Shown one piece after another: positions 50,849 to 60,422 of a stretch of DNA of 64,000 nucleotides (positions are counted from its first letter, which is position 1; the number at the start of each line of letters is the position of its first letter). Source of the stretch: Fuscibacter oryzae (GTDB taxonomy: Bacteria > Pseudomonadota > Alphaproteobacteria > Rhodobacterales > Rhodobacteraceae); NCBI RefSeq assembly GCF_016765795.1, contig NZ_JAESVP010000011.1, forward strand, positions 58,969-122,968, read 5' to 3'. Below the pieces are notes generated by a model. That model saw only the letters and a program-made list of their open reading frames with translations, searched no databases and was not told the origin of the DNA. The position numbers and the translations under genes were made by a program.

Positions 50849-51588
50849 GCAGCATTCTTGAGGTGTCCGGCATCTCGGTTTCGTTCGACGGGTTCCGCGC
50901 CATCAACAACCTCTCCTTTTCCATCGGCCCCGCCGAACTGCGCGCGATCATCGGGCCGAACGGGGCGGGAAAATCGACCTTCATGGATATCGTGACCGGC
51001 AAGACCCGGCCCGATGAGGGGACAGTGACGTTCGGCGAACGGTCGCTGAATTGTCTGCGGATGTCCGAGGCGCAGATCGCCCGCGCCGGGATTGGCCGCA
51101 AGTTTCAGCGCCCCACGGTGTTCGAGGATCAGACCGTCACCGAAAACCTGACGCTGGCGCTGAAAGCCTCGCGCAATCCGCTGCGGGTGCTGGGCTGGAG
51201 GCGCAAGCTGATTGACGCCGAGCGGATCGCAGCCCTTGCCGCACAGGTCGGGCTGGCCGACCAACTGGCCCGCAAATCGGGCGAGCTGTCGCATGGGCAG
51301 AAACAATGGCTGGAGATCGGCATGCTGCTGGCGCAGGAACCACGGGTTCTGCTGGTCGATGAACCGGCGGCGGGCATGACGCTGGCCGAGCGCGAGCAGA
51401 CCACGGCGATGCTGGTGGACATGGCAAAAACCCGCGCCGTGGTGGTGGTGGAGCATGACATGGAGTTCATCCGGCGGCTGAACTGCAAGGTCACGGTGCT
51501 GCACGAAGGCTCGGTTCTGGCCGAGGGCAGTCTGGACCATGTGACCATGAACCCCGCCGTGATCGACGTTTATCTGGGGCGAGGGTGA
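50845..51588 (+). CDS. urtD: Urea ABC transporter, ATPase UrtD
   Basis: A 247-residue ABC ATPase of the LivG type: Walker A GPNGAGKST near residue 38, the UrtD-type signature LSHGQKQWLEIGMLLAQ, Walker B VLLVDEPAAGM and switch histidine VVEHDMEF. It powers urea uptake with UrtE. ATGA overlap with urtC; urtE begins two bases after its stop. Confidence 0.96.
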   Translation: MSSILEVSGISVSFDGFRAINNLSFSIGPAELRAIIGPNGAGKSTFMDIVTGKTRPDEGTVTFGERSLNCLRMSEAQIARAGIGRKFQRPTVFEDQTVTENLTLALKASRNPLRVLGWRRKLIDAERIAALAAQVGLADQLARKSGELSHGQKQWLEIGMLLAQEPRVLLVDEPAAGMTLAEREQTTAMLVDMAKTRAVVVVEHDMEFIRRLNCKVTVLHEGSVLAEGSLDHVTMNPAVIDVYLGRG

Positions 51589-51589
51589 T

Positions 51590-52285
51590 ATGCTGAAAAC
51601 TCAAGGCCTTACCCTGCATTACGGCGGCAGCCAGATTTTGCATGGCATCGACTTTCAGGCCCAGGCCGGGCAGGTGACCTGCATCATGGGCACCAATGGC
51701 GTGGGCAAGACCAGTTTCCTCAAGGCGCTGGCGGGCACCCATCTGCGGTCGGGCGGCACGGTGGAAATCGATGGCGCCGAGGTGGGCCGGGTGCCGCCGC
51801 AAGACATGGCACGGCGCGGCCTGTCGGTGGTGCCGCAGGGGCGGATGATCTTTCCCTTGCTGACGGTGAAGGAAAATCTGGAAACCGCCTATGCCCTGTT
51901 GCCAAAGTCGGAACATAAGGTGCCGGATGAGATTTATGATCTGTTCCCCATTCTGAAACAGTTTCTGGCCCGCCGTGGGGGCGACCTGTCGGGTGGCCAG
52001 CAGCAGCAACTGGCCATTGCCCGCGCCATGATCATGAAGCCCAAGGTTTTGTTGCTGGATGAACCGACCGAGGGCATTCAGCCCAATATCATCCAGCAGA
52101 TTGGCCGGGTGATCAGCCACCTGCGCGGGCAAGGCGGCATGGCGATTGTGCTGGTCGAGCAGTATTTTGAATTTGCTTATGGTCTGGCCGACGCATTTTA
52201 TGTGATGAAGCGCGGCCAGATCACCCATTCCGGCCCCAAGGACAATTTCGCCAAAGAGGATCTGCGGGCCGTCGTCTCGGTTTGA
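51590..52285 (+). CDS. urtE: Urea ABC transporter, ATPase UrtE
   Basis: A 231-residue ABC ATPase of the LivF type: Walker A GTNGVGKTS, signature LSGGQQQQLAIARAM, Walker B VLLLDEPTEGIQPNIIQ and the switch region IVLVEQYFEFAY. The sequence LDEPTEGIQPNIIQQI is typical of UrtE. It ends the operon; no urease (ureABC) genes follow in the window, so urea hydrolysis must be encoded elsewhere. Confidence 0.96.
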   Translation: MLKTQGLTLHYGGSQILHGIDFQAQAGQVTCIMGTNGVGKTSFLKALAGTHLRSGGTVEIDGAEVGRVPPQDMARRGLSVVPQGRMIFPLLTVKENLETAYALLPKSEHKVPDEIYDLFPILKQFLARRGGDLSGGQQQQLAIARAMIMKPKVLLLDEPTEGIQPNIIQQIGRVISHLRGQGGMAIVLVEQYFEFAYGLADAFYVMKRGQITHSGPKDNFAKEDLRAVVSV

Positions 52286-52368
52286 CGCCCTCTCCATCAT
52301 CGACCTTGCCATGGCGGCGAAAGGCTAAGCAAACTGGCGGCTCGCTGGGCGAGTCGCGGGGGGGGGCG

Positions 52369-54276
52369 ATGATGGATTATGAGGCCGTTTCGGGCGATCC
52401 GGCATCCCATCGCCGGATAACTCTGCCGCGGCTAGCCACCATCGCTGGTGTCGCGGCGGTGATGTACCTGGCGCAAGAGGTGTTTCTGCCGCTGGCCATC
52501 GCCATGCTGATCACTTTTGCGCTGTCGCCGCTGGTCTCGGCCCTGCGCAAGCGCGGGGTGCCGATGCTGGGCGCGGTGCTGGGGGTGGTGCTTATCGCAT
52601 TCGCGCTGATGGCGCTGCTGGCCTTGGTGATGGTCGGCCAGATTGGCGAATTGGCGCAGAACCTGCCGACCTTTCAGGCCAATATCCTGGCCAAGGTCGA
52701 TGCGCTGAAGGCCACGGGCGGGGGGCATGGCCTTGCGGCGCGGCTGTCGGACATGATCACGGCGGTCAACGCCGAGATCGGTTCGGCCCTGCCGGGCGAC
52801 GGATCGGCGCGGCCGATGCAGGTCGAGGTGGTTGAACGGACCAACGCCTGGGATGTGCTGCTGAACCTGGTGCTGCCGCTGATCAGCCCGGTGGCGACCA
52901 CGGGTCTGGTGGTCGTGGTGGTGATCTTCATGCTGATGGAGCGGGAGCAGTTGCGTGAACGCTTCATTCGGCTGGTCGGCGCGCATGACATTCACCGCAC
53001 TACGCAATTGTTGCAGGATGCCGGTTCGCGGGTGGCGACCTATCTGTTGATCCAACTGCTGGTGAACACGATCTATGCGATTCCCATCGGGGTGGGGTTG
53101 TGGCTGATCGGCATTCCCAATGCTGTGCTGTGGGGGCTGCTGACGCTGGTTCTGCGGTTCGTGCCCTATATCGGGTCGGTGCTGTCGGCGGCGTTTCCGC
53201 TGTTTCTGGCGGTTGCCGTCTCGCCCGACTGGTCGGCGCTGTTGTGGACAGGCGCGCTGTTTGTCGCGGTAGAGCTGATTACCTCGAACGTGGTGGAGCC
53301 GTGGCTATACGGGTCGCGCACGGGCCTGAGCCCGCTGGCTATCATCGTGGCGGCGATCTTTTGGACCTTCCTGTGGGGGCCGCTGGGGCTCGTTTTGTCC
53401 ACGCCGCTGACGGTTTGCCTTGTGGTGCTGGGCCGCCATCTGCCGCAGTTTGAGCTGTTTGACATTCTGTTGGGGGATGAGCCGGTTTTGCATCCCCATG
53501 TGCGGCTGTATCAGCGCCTCTTGGCGGGTGATGCGGTCGAGGCGACCTTTCACGCCGAGGAGGATCTGGAGGAAGCGGCGCTGGCCGAGTTTTACCAGAC
53601 CACCGCGATTCCCGCGCTGCTTCAGGCGCAGGATGACCGCGACCGCGGTGTTCTGACCGCCGAGCAAGAGACGCGGCTGGCCAATGTGGCCTTGAAACTG
53701 GTCGAGAACCTGACCCCGGTGGCCGAGGAAGAGCGTGACGCCCCACCCGAGGACGCCGAGCCAGAGGCCCCCGGCAAGGGCTTTCGCGTGGCCTGTGTCG
53801 GCGGGCGCTGGCAGATCGACGATGCCTCTGCCGCGATGCTGGCGCAATGCCTGGGGGTTGAAGGGGCCGAGGCGCGCTGGCACGGGCATGAGACGCTGGC
53901 GCCCTCGCGCGTTGCCAGCCTTGATCTGGACGGTGCGGACTGTCTGATCCTGTGCTTTCTGGACCCGGCGCCAAGCCGCGCCTCTTTGCTGCATATCCGG
54001 CGGCTGAAGCGGGCAGCACCGCATTTGCGGGTGGGCGTTCTGGTCTGGCAAATGCCCGATGGCGTGCTGGGATCGTTGGATCAGGCGGGGACATATCCGC
54101 CGATACGTCAAGAAAAAATCGAGGAAATTCAAGCAATAGGCGCTGATTTTGCGGTGACTTCGCTTGACGCGGCGCTGGAGGCTGCCTTTATCAAGGAGGC
54201 GCCGCGCAAGGTTGCGGCGGCGGCACGAACCAGCGCCCGTGCATCTGCACGACGCCGGACCAAGACCGCAAGCTGA
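52369..54276 (+). CDS. AI-2E-family permease with C-terminal soluble domain
   Basis: A 635-residue membrane protein. The N-terminal half (to about residue 360) has the AI-2E/PerM layout: helices around VMYLAQEVFLPLAIAMLITFALSP, a long periplasmic or coiled segment, then the paired helices LVNTIYAIPIGVGLWLIGIPNAVLWGLLT and PLTVCLVVLGRH. The C-terminal about 270 residues are soluble and acidic, then resemble a Rossmann-like domain (GFRVACVGGRWQ ... ADCLILCFLDPAPSRASLLHIRRL), and end in a basic tail. The substrate is unknown; few members truly carry autoinducer-2. Both ATG 52369 and the next codon are possible starts. Two small envelope genes follow closely. Confidence 0.82.
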   Translation: MMDYEAVSGDPASHRRITLPRLATIAGVAAVMYLAQEVFLPLAIAMLITFALSPLVSALRKRGVPMLGAVLGVVLIAFALMALLALVMVGQIGELAQNLPTFQANILAKVDALKATGGGHGLAARLSDMITAVNAEIGSALPGDGSARPMQVEVVERTNAWDVLLNLVLPLISPVATTGLVVVVVIFMLMEREQLRERFIRLVGAHDIHRTTQLLQDAGSRVATYLLIQLLVNTIYAIPIGVGLWLIGIPNAVLWGLLTLVLRFVPYIGSVLSAAFPLFLAVAVSPDWSALLWTGALFVAVELITSNVVEPWLYGSRTGLSPLAIIVAAIFWTFLWGPLGLVLSTPLTVCLVVLGRHLPQFELFDILLGDEPVLHPHVRLYQRLLAGDAVEATFHAEEDLEEAALAEFYQTTAIPALLQAQDDRDRGVLTAEQETRLANVALKLVENLTPVAEEERDAPPEDAEPEAPGKGFRVACVGGRWQIDDASAAMLAQCLGVEGAEARWHGHETLAPSRVASLDLDGADCLILCFLDPAPSRASLLHIRRLKRAAPHLRVGVLVWQMPDGVLGSLDQAGTYPPIRQEKIEEIQAIGADFAVTSLDAALEAAFIKEAPRKVAAAARTSARASARRRTKTAS

Positions 54277-54305
54277 TGCAGAAACCCGTTTGTAGGAGAG
54301 CTGAC

Positions 54306-54659
54306 ATGGCCCGTAATTCCAAAGCCGCCGCCGAGGTGGAAGCCAAAGTGGACAAGGCGCTGGAGCAGTTGGACCCGACGCTGGCCGATGCCCTGCGTGC
54401 GCAGTTCCAGACGCTGAAGGATGAGATTGCGACCCTGACCGCGACCGTTGGCGACATTGGCCGCACAGGCGTTGAAACCCTGCGTACCACCGCCACCGGG
54501 GCTCAGGCGGCTGCGGGCGAGACCTTGGCCGATGCAAAGGCGCGCGTTGCCGGAACCAAGGATGAGGTTGAAGCCTATGCCCGCCAGAACCCGGCGCAGG
54601 CCATGGGCATTGCCGCCGGGGTTGGCCTGCTGGTCGGCCTGCTGCTGGCGCGGAGGTAA
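54306..54659 (+). CDS. DUF883/ElaB-like small membrane-associated protein
   Basis: A 117-residue protein of the DUF883 type: a charged helical N terminus (EVEAKVDKALEQLDPTLADALRAQF), a long helix with repeated alanine and threonine, the conserved AYARQNPAQAMGIAAGVGLLVGLLLARR tail that forms one C-terminal membrane helix. ElaB and YqjD of this family anchor ribosomes to the membrane in stationary phase; that role is by homology. GGAG lies before the ATG at 54306. It forms a pair with the next gene. Confidence 0.85.
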   Translation: MARNSKAAAEVEAKVDKALEQLDPTLADALRAQFQTLKDEIATLTATVGDIGRTGVETLRTTATGAQAAAGETLADAKARVAGTKDEVEAYARQNPAQAMGIAAGVGLLVGLLLARR

Positions 54660-54663
54660 GGGC

Positions 54664-55071
54664 ATGGGCCGCCTTGCGCTGATCACCGCGCTGGCCCGGC
54701 TGGCGCTGCGTGACACGCGGCGTCGGATCGGGCAAAGCCTAGCGCTGGCAGTGCTGGCGGCCCTGTTCCTGCTGATTTCGGTGGCCAGTCTGGCGGTGGC
54801 ACTTGGCATCTGGTTGGCCCAAATGACCAACCCGGTCGCAGCAGCGTTGATCCTGTCGGGGGGCGCGCTGGTGCTGGGTCTGTTGTTTTTGTGGCTGTCT
54901 GGCGTGGTCCGGCGCGGCAGGGGGGCAGGGTTGCAGGATATGCAGGCAGAGGCCGGCAAGCTGGCGTCATCATTGAAAGATGAGGCCGCCAAGCTGCCAC
55001 CATCGGTGACATTGGGCGCGGCGGGGCTGGCCGGGCTGGTGCTTGGCTTGAAGCTTTTCGGCAAAAAGTAA
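54664..55071 (+). CDS. Phage-holin-family-like small membrane protein (YqjE type)
   Basis: A 135-residue protein with two clear membrane helices (about residues 24-50 and 58-82) and a third hydrophobic stretch at the C terminus (about 113-131), separated by a charged linker. Next to DUF883 genes the usual partner is YqjE, annotated as phage holin family or DUF1469; there is no phage context here, so a role in envelope stress with the DUF883 protein is the likelier reading. It starts four bases after that gene's stop. Confidence 0.72.
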   Translation: MGRLALITALARLALRDTRRRIGQSLALAVLAALFLLISVASLAVALGIWLAQMTNPVAAALILSGGALVLGLLFLWLSGVVRRGRGAGLQDMQAEAGKLASSLKDEAAKLPPSVTLGAAGLAGLVLGLKLFGKK

Positions 55072-55091
55072 CAATGTCGGGGTATCGAAAG

Positions 55092-55166
55092 TGGCAGCCC
55101 GTAGGGGAGTCGAACCCCTCTTACCTGGTTGAAAACCAGGTGTCCTAACCGATAGACGAACGGGCC
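55092..55166 (-). tRNA. tRNA-Glu (anticodon TTC)
   Basis: On the minus strand: acceptor GGCCCGT paired with ACGGGCT, anticodon stem CCTGG/CCAGG enclosing the loop TTTTCAA (TTC), T arm GGTTCGACTCC, and encoded CCA. It lies between the holin-like gene and recJ. Confidence 0.95.
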
Positions 55167-55221
55167 ACTCTTTCGGTGGAGCGGCTAATAGGCCGGGCCG
55201 CAGGGACGCGCAAGAGGAAAA

Positions 55222-56964
<1,743 letters not shown>

Positions 56965-57012
56965 GCCATGGGGATGCAACAGGCCGAGGCGTGGCGCAAG
57001 GGGAACCGGCGA

Positions 57013-57034
57013 GCGGGGGCGCTTCGCCCCCCGC
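57013..57034 (+). repeat. G/C hairpin part of the family repeat
   Basis: GCGGGGGCG-CTT-CGCCCCCCGC, almost perfectly self-complementary, the same hairpin as at 38075-38096, followed by ACCCCCAGAG leading into the AGTATTTTTGCC element. Confidence 0.75.
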
Positions 57035-57044
57035 ACCCCCAGAG

Positions 57045-57105
57045 AGTATTTTTGCCAAGAGGAAAGGTGCGGCTTCCTCTTGGCAAAAATACTCCCGCCG
57101 GAGGC
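57045..57105. repeat. Head-to-head pair of the AGTATTTTTGCCAAGAGGAA repeat
   Basis: The 20-mer AGTATTTTTGCCAAGAGGAA at 57045-57064 faces its perfect reverse complement at 57074-57093 with a 9-nt spacer, so this stretch can form a 20-bp hairpin. The right arm extended to 57105 matches 15844-15876 over 33 bases. It lies between the divergent recJ and transaminase genes. Confidence 0.9.
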
Positions 57106-57133
57106 ATCAGACCTGTCAATCAGCGCGCTATCA

Positions 57134-57149
57134 AAATTTGATCAAATTT
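57134..57149. promoter_or_regulatory. Candidate operator upstream of the transaminase gene
   Basis: A perfect 16-bp palindrome AAATTTGATCAAATTT, 73 bases before the transaminase start, with a further TTTGATCA half-site at about 57166-57173. AT-rich and centred on TGATCA, it resembles a bound site of a dimeric regulator; which one is unknown. Confidence 0.55.
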
Positions 57150-57222
57150 CTTGAACCTTACCACGTTTGATCATAACCTGATCCCCAAGCCCCGGATTCG
57201 GGGCAGCGCCCGGAGGTATGCC

Positions 57223-58620
57223 ATGAACCAGATGATCACCAACCACCTGCCCACCGCCGAATTGCAGGCGCTGGATGCGGCCCACCATTTTCACCCCTTT
57301 ACCGACCGCAATGCTCTGGCGAAAAAGGGCGCGCGGGTGATTACCTCGGCCGATGGCGTCTGGCTGAAGGACAGCGAGGGCCACAAGATCATCGACGGCA
57401 TGGCCGGCCTGTGGTGCGTCAACATCGGCTATGGCCGCAAGGAACTGGCTCGCGTGGCGGCGCGCCAGATGGAAGAGCTGCCCTATTACAACACCTTCTT
57501 CCAGACCACCCATGTGCCCGCGATTGCCTTGGCGGCCAAGATCGCCGAGCTGGCCCCGGCGCATATGAACCAGGTGTTCTTCGCCTCGTCGGGGTCCGAA
57601 GCCAATGACACCAACATCCGCCTTGTGCGCCGCTATTGGCAGGTCAAGGGCAAGCCCGAAAAGCGCACCATTATCGCGCGCTGGAACGGCTATCATGGCT
57701 CTACCATGGGCGGTGGCAGCCTTGGCGGGATGAAGCCGATCCATGCCCATGGCGGCATGATCGAAGGTATCCACCACATCGGCCAGCCCGACTGGTGGAG
57801 CGAGGGCGGCGACATGACGCCCGAAGAGTTCGGCCTGCTGCGGGCGCGCGAGCTGGAGACGGCCATCGAGGAACTGGGCGTTGAAAACGTCGCGGCCTTT
57901 ATTGGTGAACCGATTCAGGGCGCCGGTGGCGTGATTGTTCCGCCCAGCACCTACTGGCCGGAAATCCAGCGCATCTGCAAGAAATACGGCATCCTGCTGA
58001 TTGCCGATGAGGTCATCACCGGCTTTGGCCGCACCGGCAACTGGTTTGGCAGCACCACCTTTGACATCAAGCCCGACATCATAACCATCGCCAAGGGCCT
58101 GTCCTCGGGCTATCAGCCGGTCGGCGGCTCGATCCTGTCGGACGACGTTGCCGAAGTGGTGGCCGAGGGCGGTGAGTTCTTCCACGGCTATACCTATTCG
58201 GGTCATCCGGTCGCCTGCGCGGTGGCCTTGGAAAACCTGCACCTGATGCAGGAAGAGCATGTGGTCGAGCATGTCGCCAATGTCGCCCATCCCTATTTGA
58301 AAGCGCGTTGGGATGCCCTGCGCGACCATCCGATGGTGGGTGAGACCAAGCTGGTTGGCCTGATGGGGTCGCTGGCGCTGACGCCGAACAAGGAAAAGCG
58401 CGCGAAATTCGCCGCCGAGGCCGGGACCGTCGGCTACAAGGTGCGCGAGCGGTGCTTTGCCAATGACCTGATCATGCGCCATGTCGGCGACCGGATCATC
58501 ATTTCGCCCCCCTTGGTCATCACCACGGCCGAGATCGACATTCTGGTCGAGCGCGCGAAAAAGTCGCTGGATGAGGCCTATAAGATCGTCAAGGACGAAG
58601 GGCTGTTCGTTTCGGCCTGA
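57223..58620 (+). CDS. Class III omega-transaminase (polyamine/amine-pyruvate type)
   Basis: A 465-residue PLP-dependent aminotransferase. It has the class III layout: DAAHHFHPFTDRNAL, DGMAGLWCVNIGYG, the phosphate-binding SSGSEANDTNIRLVRRYW, NGYHGSTMGGGSLGG, the aspartate motif ILLIADEVITGFGRTG and the Schiff-base lysine in TIAKGLSSGYQPVGG. It is very close to the structurally solved Ruegeria omega-transaminase as I remember it, whose relatives (SpuC type) accept putrescine and other amines with pyruvate. GGAGG six bases before the ATG at 57223 fixes the start. A palindrome at 57134 suggests regulation; a terminator hairpin follows. Confidence 0.92.
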   Translation: MNQMITNHLPTAELQALDAAHHFHPFTDRNALAKKGARVITSADGVWLKDSEGHKIIDGMAGLWCVNIGYGRKELARVAARQMEELPYYNTFFQTTHVPAIALAAKIAELAPAHMNQVFFASSGSEANDTNIRLVRRYWQVKGKPEKRTIIARWNGYHGSTMGGGSLGGMKPIHAHGGMIEGIHHIGQPDWWSEGGDMTPEEFGLLRARELETAIEELGVENVAAFIGEPIQGAGGVIVPPSTYWPEIQRICKKYGILLIADEVITGFGRTGNWFGSTTFDIKPDIITIAKGLSSGYQPVGGSILSDDVAEVVAEGGEFFHGYTYSGHPVACAVALENLHLMQEEHVVEHVANVAHPYLKARWDALRDHPMVGETKLVGLMGSLALTPNKEKRAKFAAEAGTVGYKVRERCFANDLIMRHVGDRIIISPPLVITTAEIDILVERAKKSLDEAYKIVKDEGLFVSA

Positions 58621-58647
58621 GTAAATGGATTTGTCACCTGACAGGAT

Positions 58648-58681
58648 ACATGGCGCGGGGTAATCTCGCGCCATGTTTCAT
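58648..58681 (+). terminator. Terminator after the transaminase gene
   Basis: ACATGGCGCG (58648-58657) and CGCGCCATGT (58667-58676), a perfect 10-bp stem with a 9-nt loop, followed by TTCATTT. It ends 14 bases before the next gene. Confidence 0.8.
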
Positions 58682-58694
58682 TTCAGGGATCCCC

Positions 58695-59318
58695 ATGCTG
58701 TTGAATCGCCGTCATTTTCTTGCCGCCCCCGCCCTGTTGCTTTTGCCGCGTGCGGCGCTGGCCGCCACCTGCAAGCCCCTTGATCTGGCAAAGGGCATCG
58801 CCTTTCGTCGTCAGGATGGCAGCACCGGCCTTGCCAGGCGCGAGGCCGATGGTTGGGTGACAATTGACTATGTGACCAACCGCGGCGCCTGGATCGATCA
58901 GCGCCGGGTGAAGAACGGTGTTTTCGAGGTGCAGCGCATCGTCGAGGAAAGCGAGGAGCCGATGGTCGGCGCCTCGGCCCCCACTTTTACCTGGAGCCAC
59001 AGCCCGAAGATCATCACCCCCGAGGACGGCGCAACTTGGGCCGGCACCGTGAAAGAGGAGGTGGAGGTCACGATCAGCGACGAGGCCGCGACCGTTGAAC
59101 GCACCCGCGCGAAATGGAAGGCACAGTATCGCTGCTTTGATCCGCGAGAGGTGAAACTTTCGGGCTGCTTTTATCTGGCGCTGTCGGTCGAGGCCAGTTT
59201 CACCGGCAAGGGCAGCAGCCGCAGCCTGCGGTGGGTTTACTTCCCGCAACTGGGGCTGGGGCTGGAGACCGTGCGCGACGGCAAAGAGAACGGGATTACC
59301 GCGCTGACCCCTGCCTGA
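58695..59318 (+). CDS. Secreted protein of unknown function
   Basis: I do not recognise a family. The 207-residue protein has a twin-arginine-like signal (MLLNRRHFLAAPALLLLPRAALA, cleavage about residue 23) and a mature part with alternating polar and aromatic strands, one cysteine near the N terminus and two near CFDPREVKLSGC; periplasmic beta-rich protein is the best guess. The ATG at 58695 directly begins the signal. It follows the transaminase terminator and precedes cysK after 66 bases with a small GCCCCT/AGGGGC hairpin in between. Confidence 0.65.
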   Translation: MLLNRRHFLAAPALLLLPRAALAATCKPLDLAKGIAFRRQDGSTGLARREADGWVTIDYVTNRGAWIDQRRVKNGVFEVQRIVEESEEPMVGASAPTFTWSHSPKIITPEDGATWAGTVKEEVEVTISDEAATVERTRAKWKAQYRCFDPREVKLSGCFYLALSVEASFTGKGSSRSLRWVYFPQLGLGLETVRDGKENGITALTPA

Positions 59319-59384
59319 GGATGGGCCTTCCCTTGAGTTTGCCCGGCCTTGCCCCTACACAGGGGCAGACGAACAAAGGGGGAC

Positions 59385-60422
59385 ATGATGCGCATTCACA
59401 GCGACCTTGCAGACACCATCGGCAACACGCCGCTTTTGAAGCTGAAGCGGGCGTCAGAGCTGACGGGATGCAATATCCTTGGCAAATGCGAATTCCTGAA
59501 CCCCGGCCAGTCGGTCAAGGACCGTGCGGCACTGTACATCATCCGCGACGCCATCGCGAAGGGGCAGCTGAAGCCCGGCGGGACCATTGTGGAAGGCACG
59601 GCTGGCAACACCGGCATCGGCCTTGCGCTGGTGGGGGCCAGCATGGGGTTTCGCACCGTGATCGTCATTCCTGAAACCCAAAGTCAGGAAAAGAAAGACA
59701 TGCTGCGGCTGGCGGGGGCCGAACTGGTGCAGGTTCCGGCAGCACCCTACAAAAACCCCAACAATTATGTGCGCTATTCCGGCCGTCTGGCCGAGGCACT
59801 GGCGCGGACCGAGCCGAATGGTGCGATCTGGGCCAACCAGTTCGACAACGTGGCCAACCGTCAAAGCCATATCGAAACCACCGGCCCGGAAATCTGGGAG
59901 CAGACCGGCGGCAAGGTGCACGGCTTTATCTGCGCCGTTGGCTCGGGTGGCACGCTGGCGGGTTGCGGTATGGCCTTGCAGCCAAAGGGTGTAAAGATCG
60001 GTCTGGCCGACCCCGAGGGGGCGGCGCTGCATTCCTTCTATACCACCGGGCAGTTCGACAGCCCCGGCACTTCGATTACCGAGGGTATCGGGCAGGGGCG
60101 GATCACCGCGAACCTTGAAGGCTTTACGCCAGATTTCAGCTATCGGATCCCCGATGCCGAGGCGTTGCCGCTGGTGTTCGAGATGCTGGAGGATGAGGGC
60201 ATCTGCCTTGGCGGATCGTCGGGCATCAACATCGCAGGGGCCATCCGCATGGCGCGCGACATGGGGCCGGGGCATACCATCGTCACCATTCTGTGCGATT
60301 ACGGCAACCGCTATCAGTCCAAGCTGTTCAACCCGGCCTTCCTGAAGGAAAAGGGCCTGCCGGTGCCCGAATGGCTGGACCGCGCCCCGCGCGCCTTGCC
60401 GACCGTTTACGAAGACGCATGA
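59385..60422 (+). CDS. cysK: Cysteine synthase A (O-acetylserine sulfhydrylase)
   Basis: A 345-residue PLP enzyme making cysteine from O-acetylserine and sulfide. The PLP lysine is in NPGQSVKDRAALYII, the phosphate loop GTAGNTGIG is in place, and GSGGTLAG and CLGGSSGIN are conserved. It is about 30 residues longer than E. coli CysK because of a C-terminal extension, as in other members of this alphaproteobacterial group; a cystathionine beta-synthase-like role cannot be excluded. GGGGG precedes the start; an ATG three bases later is equally placed. The stop overlaps the MscS start (ATGA). Confidence 0.92.
   Translation: MMRIHSDLADTIGNTPLLKLKRASELTGCNILGKCEFLNPGQSVKDRAALYIIRDAIAKGQLKPGGTIVEGTAGNTGIGLALVGASMGFRTVIVIPETQSQEKKDMLRLAGAELVQVPAAPYKNPNNYVRYSGRLAEALARTEPNGAIWANQFDNVANRQSHIETTGPEIWEQTGGKVHGFICAVGSGGTLAGCGMALQPKGVKIGLADPEGAALHSFYTTGQFDSPGTSITEGIGQGRITANLEGFTPDFSYRIPDAEALPLVFEMLEDEGICLGGSSGINIAGAIRMARDMGPGHTIVTILCDYGNRYQSKLFNPAFLKEKGLPVPEWLDRAPRALPTVYEDA

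Noticed and set aside
54664..55071. Phage remnant suggested by the holin-like protein
   Set aside because: No other phage genes, tail or lysis genes nearby; the pairing with a DUF883 gene fits the chromosomal YqjD/YqjE-type envelope pair.
57134..57173. FNR/FnrL site upstream of the transaminase
   Set aside because: TTGAT occurs but the required ATCAA half-site at four bases spacing is absent; the palindrome is centred on TGATCA instead.
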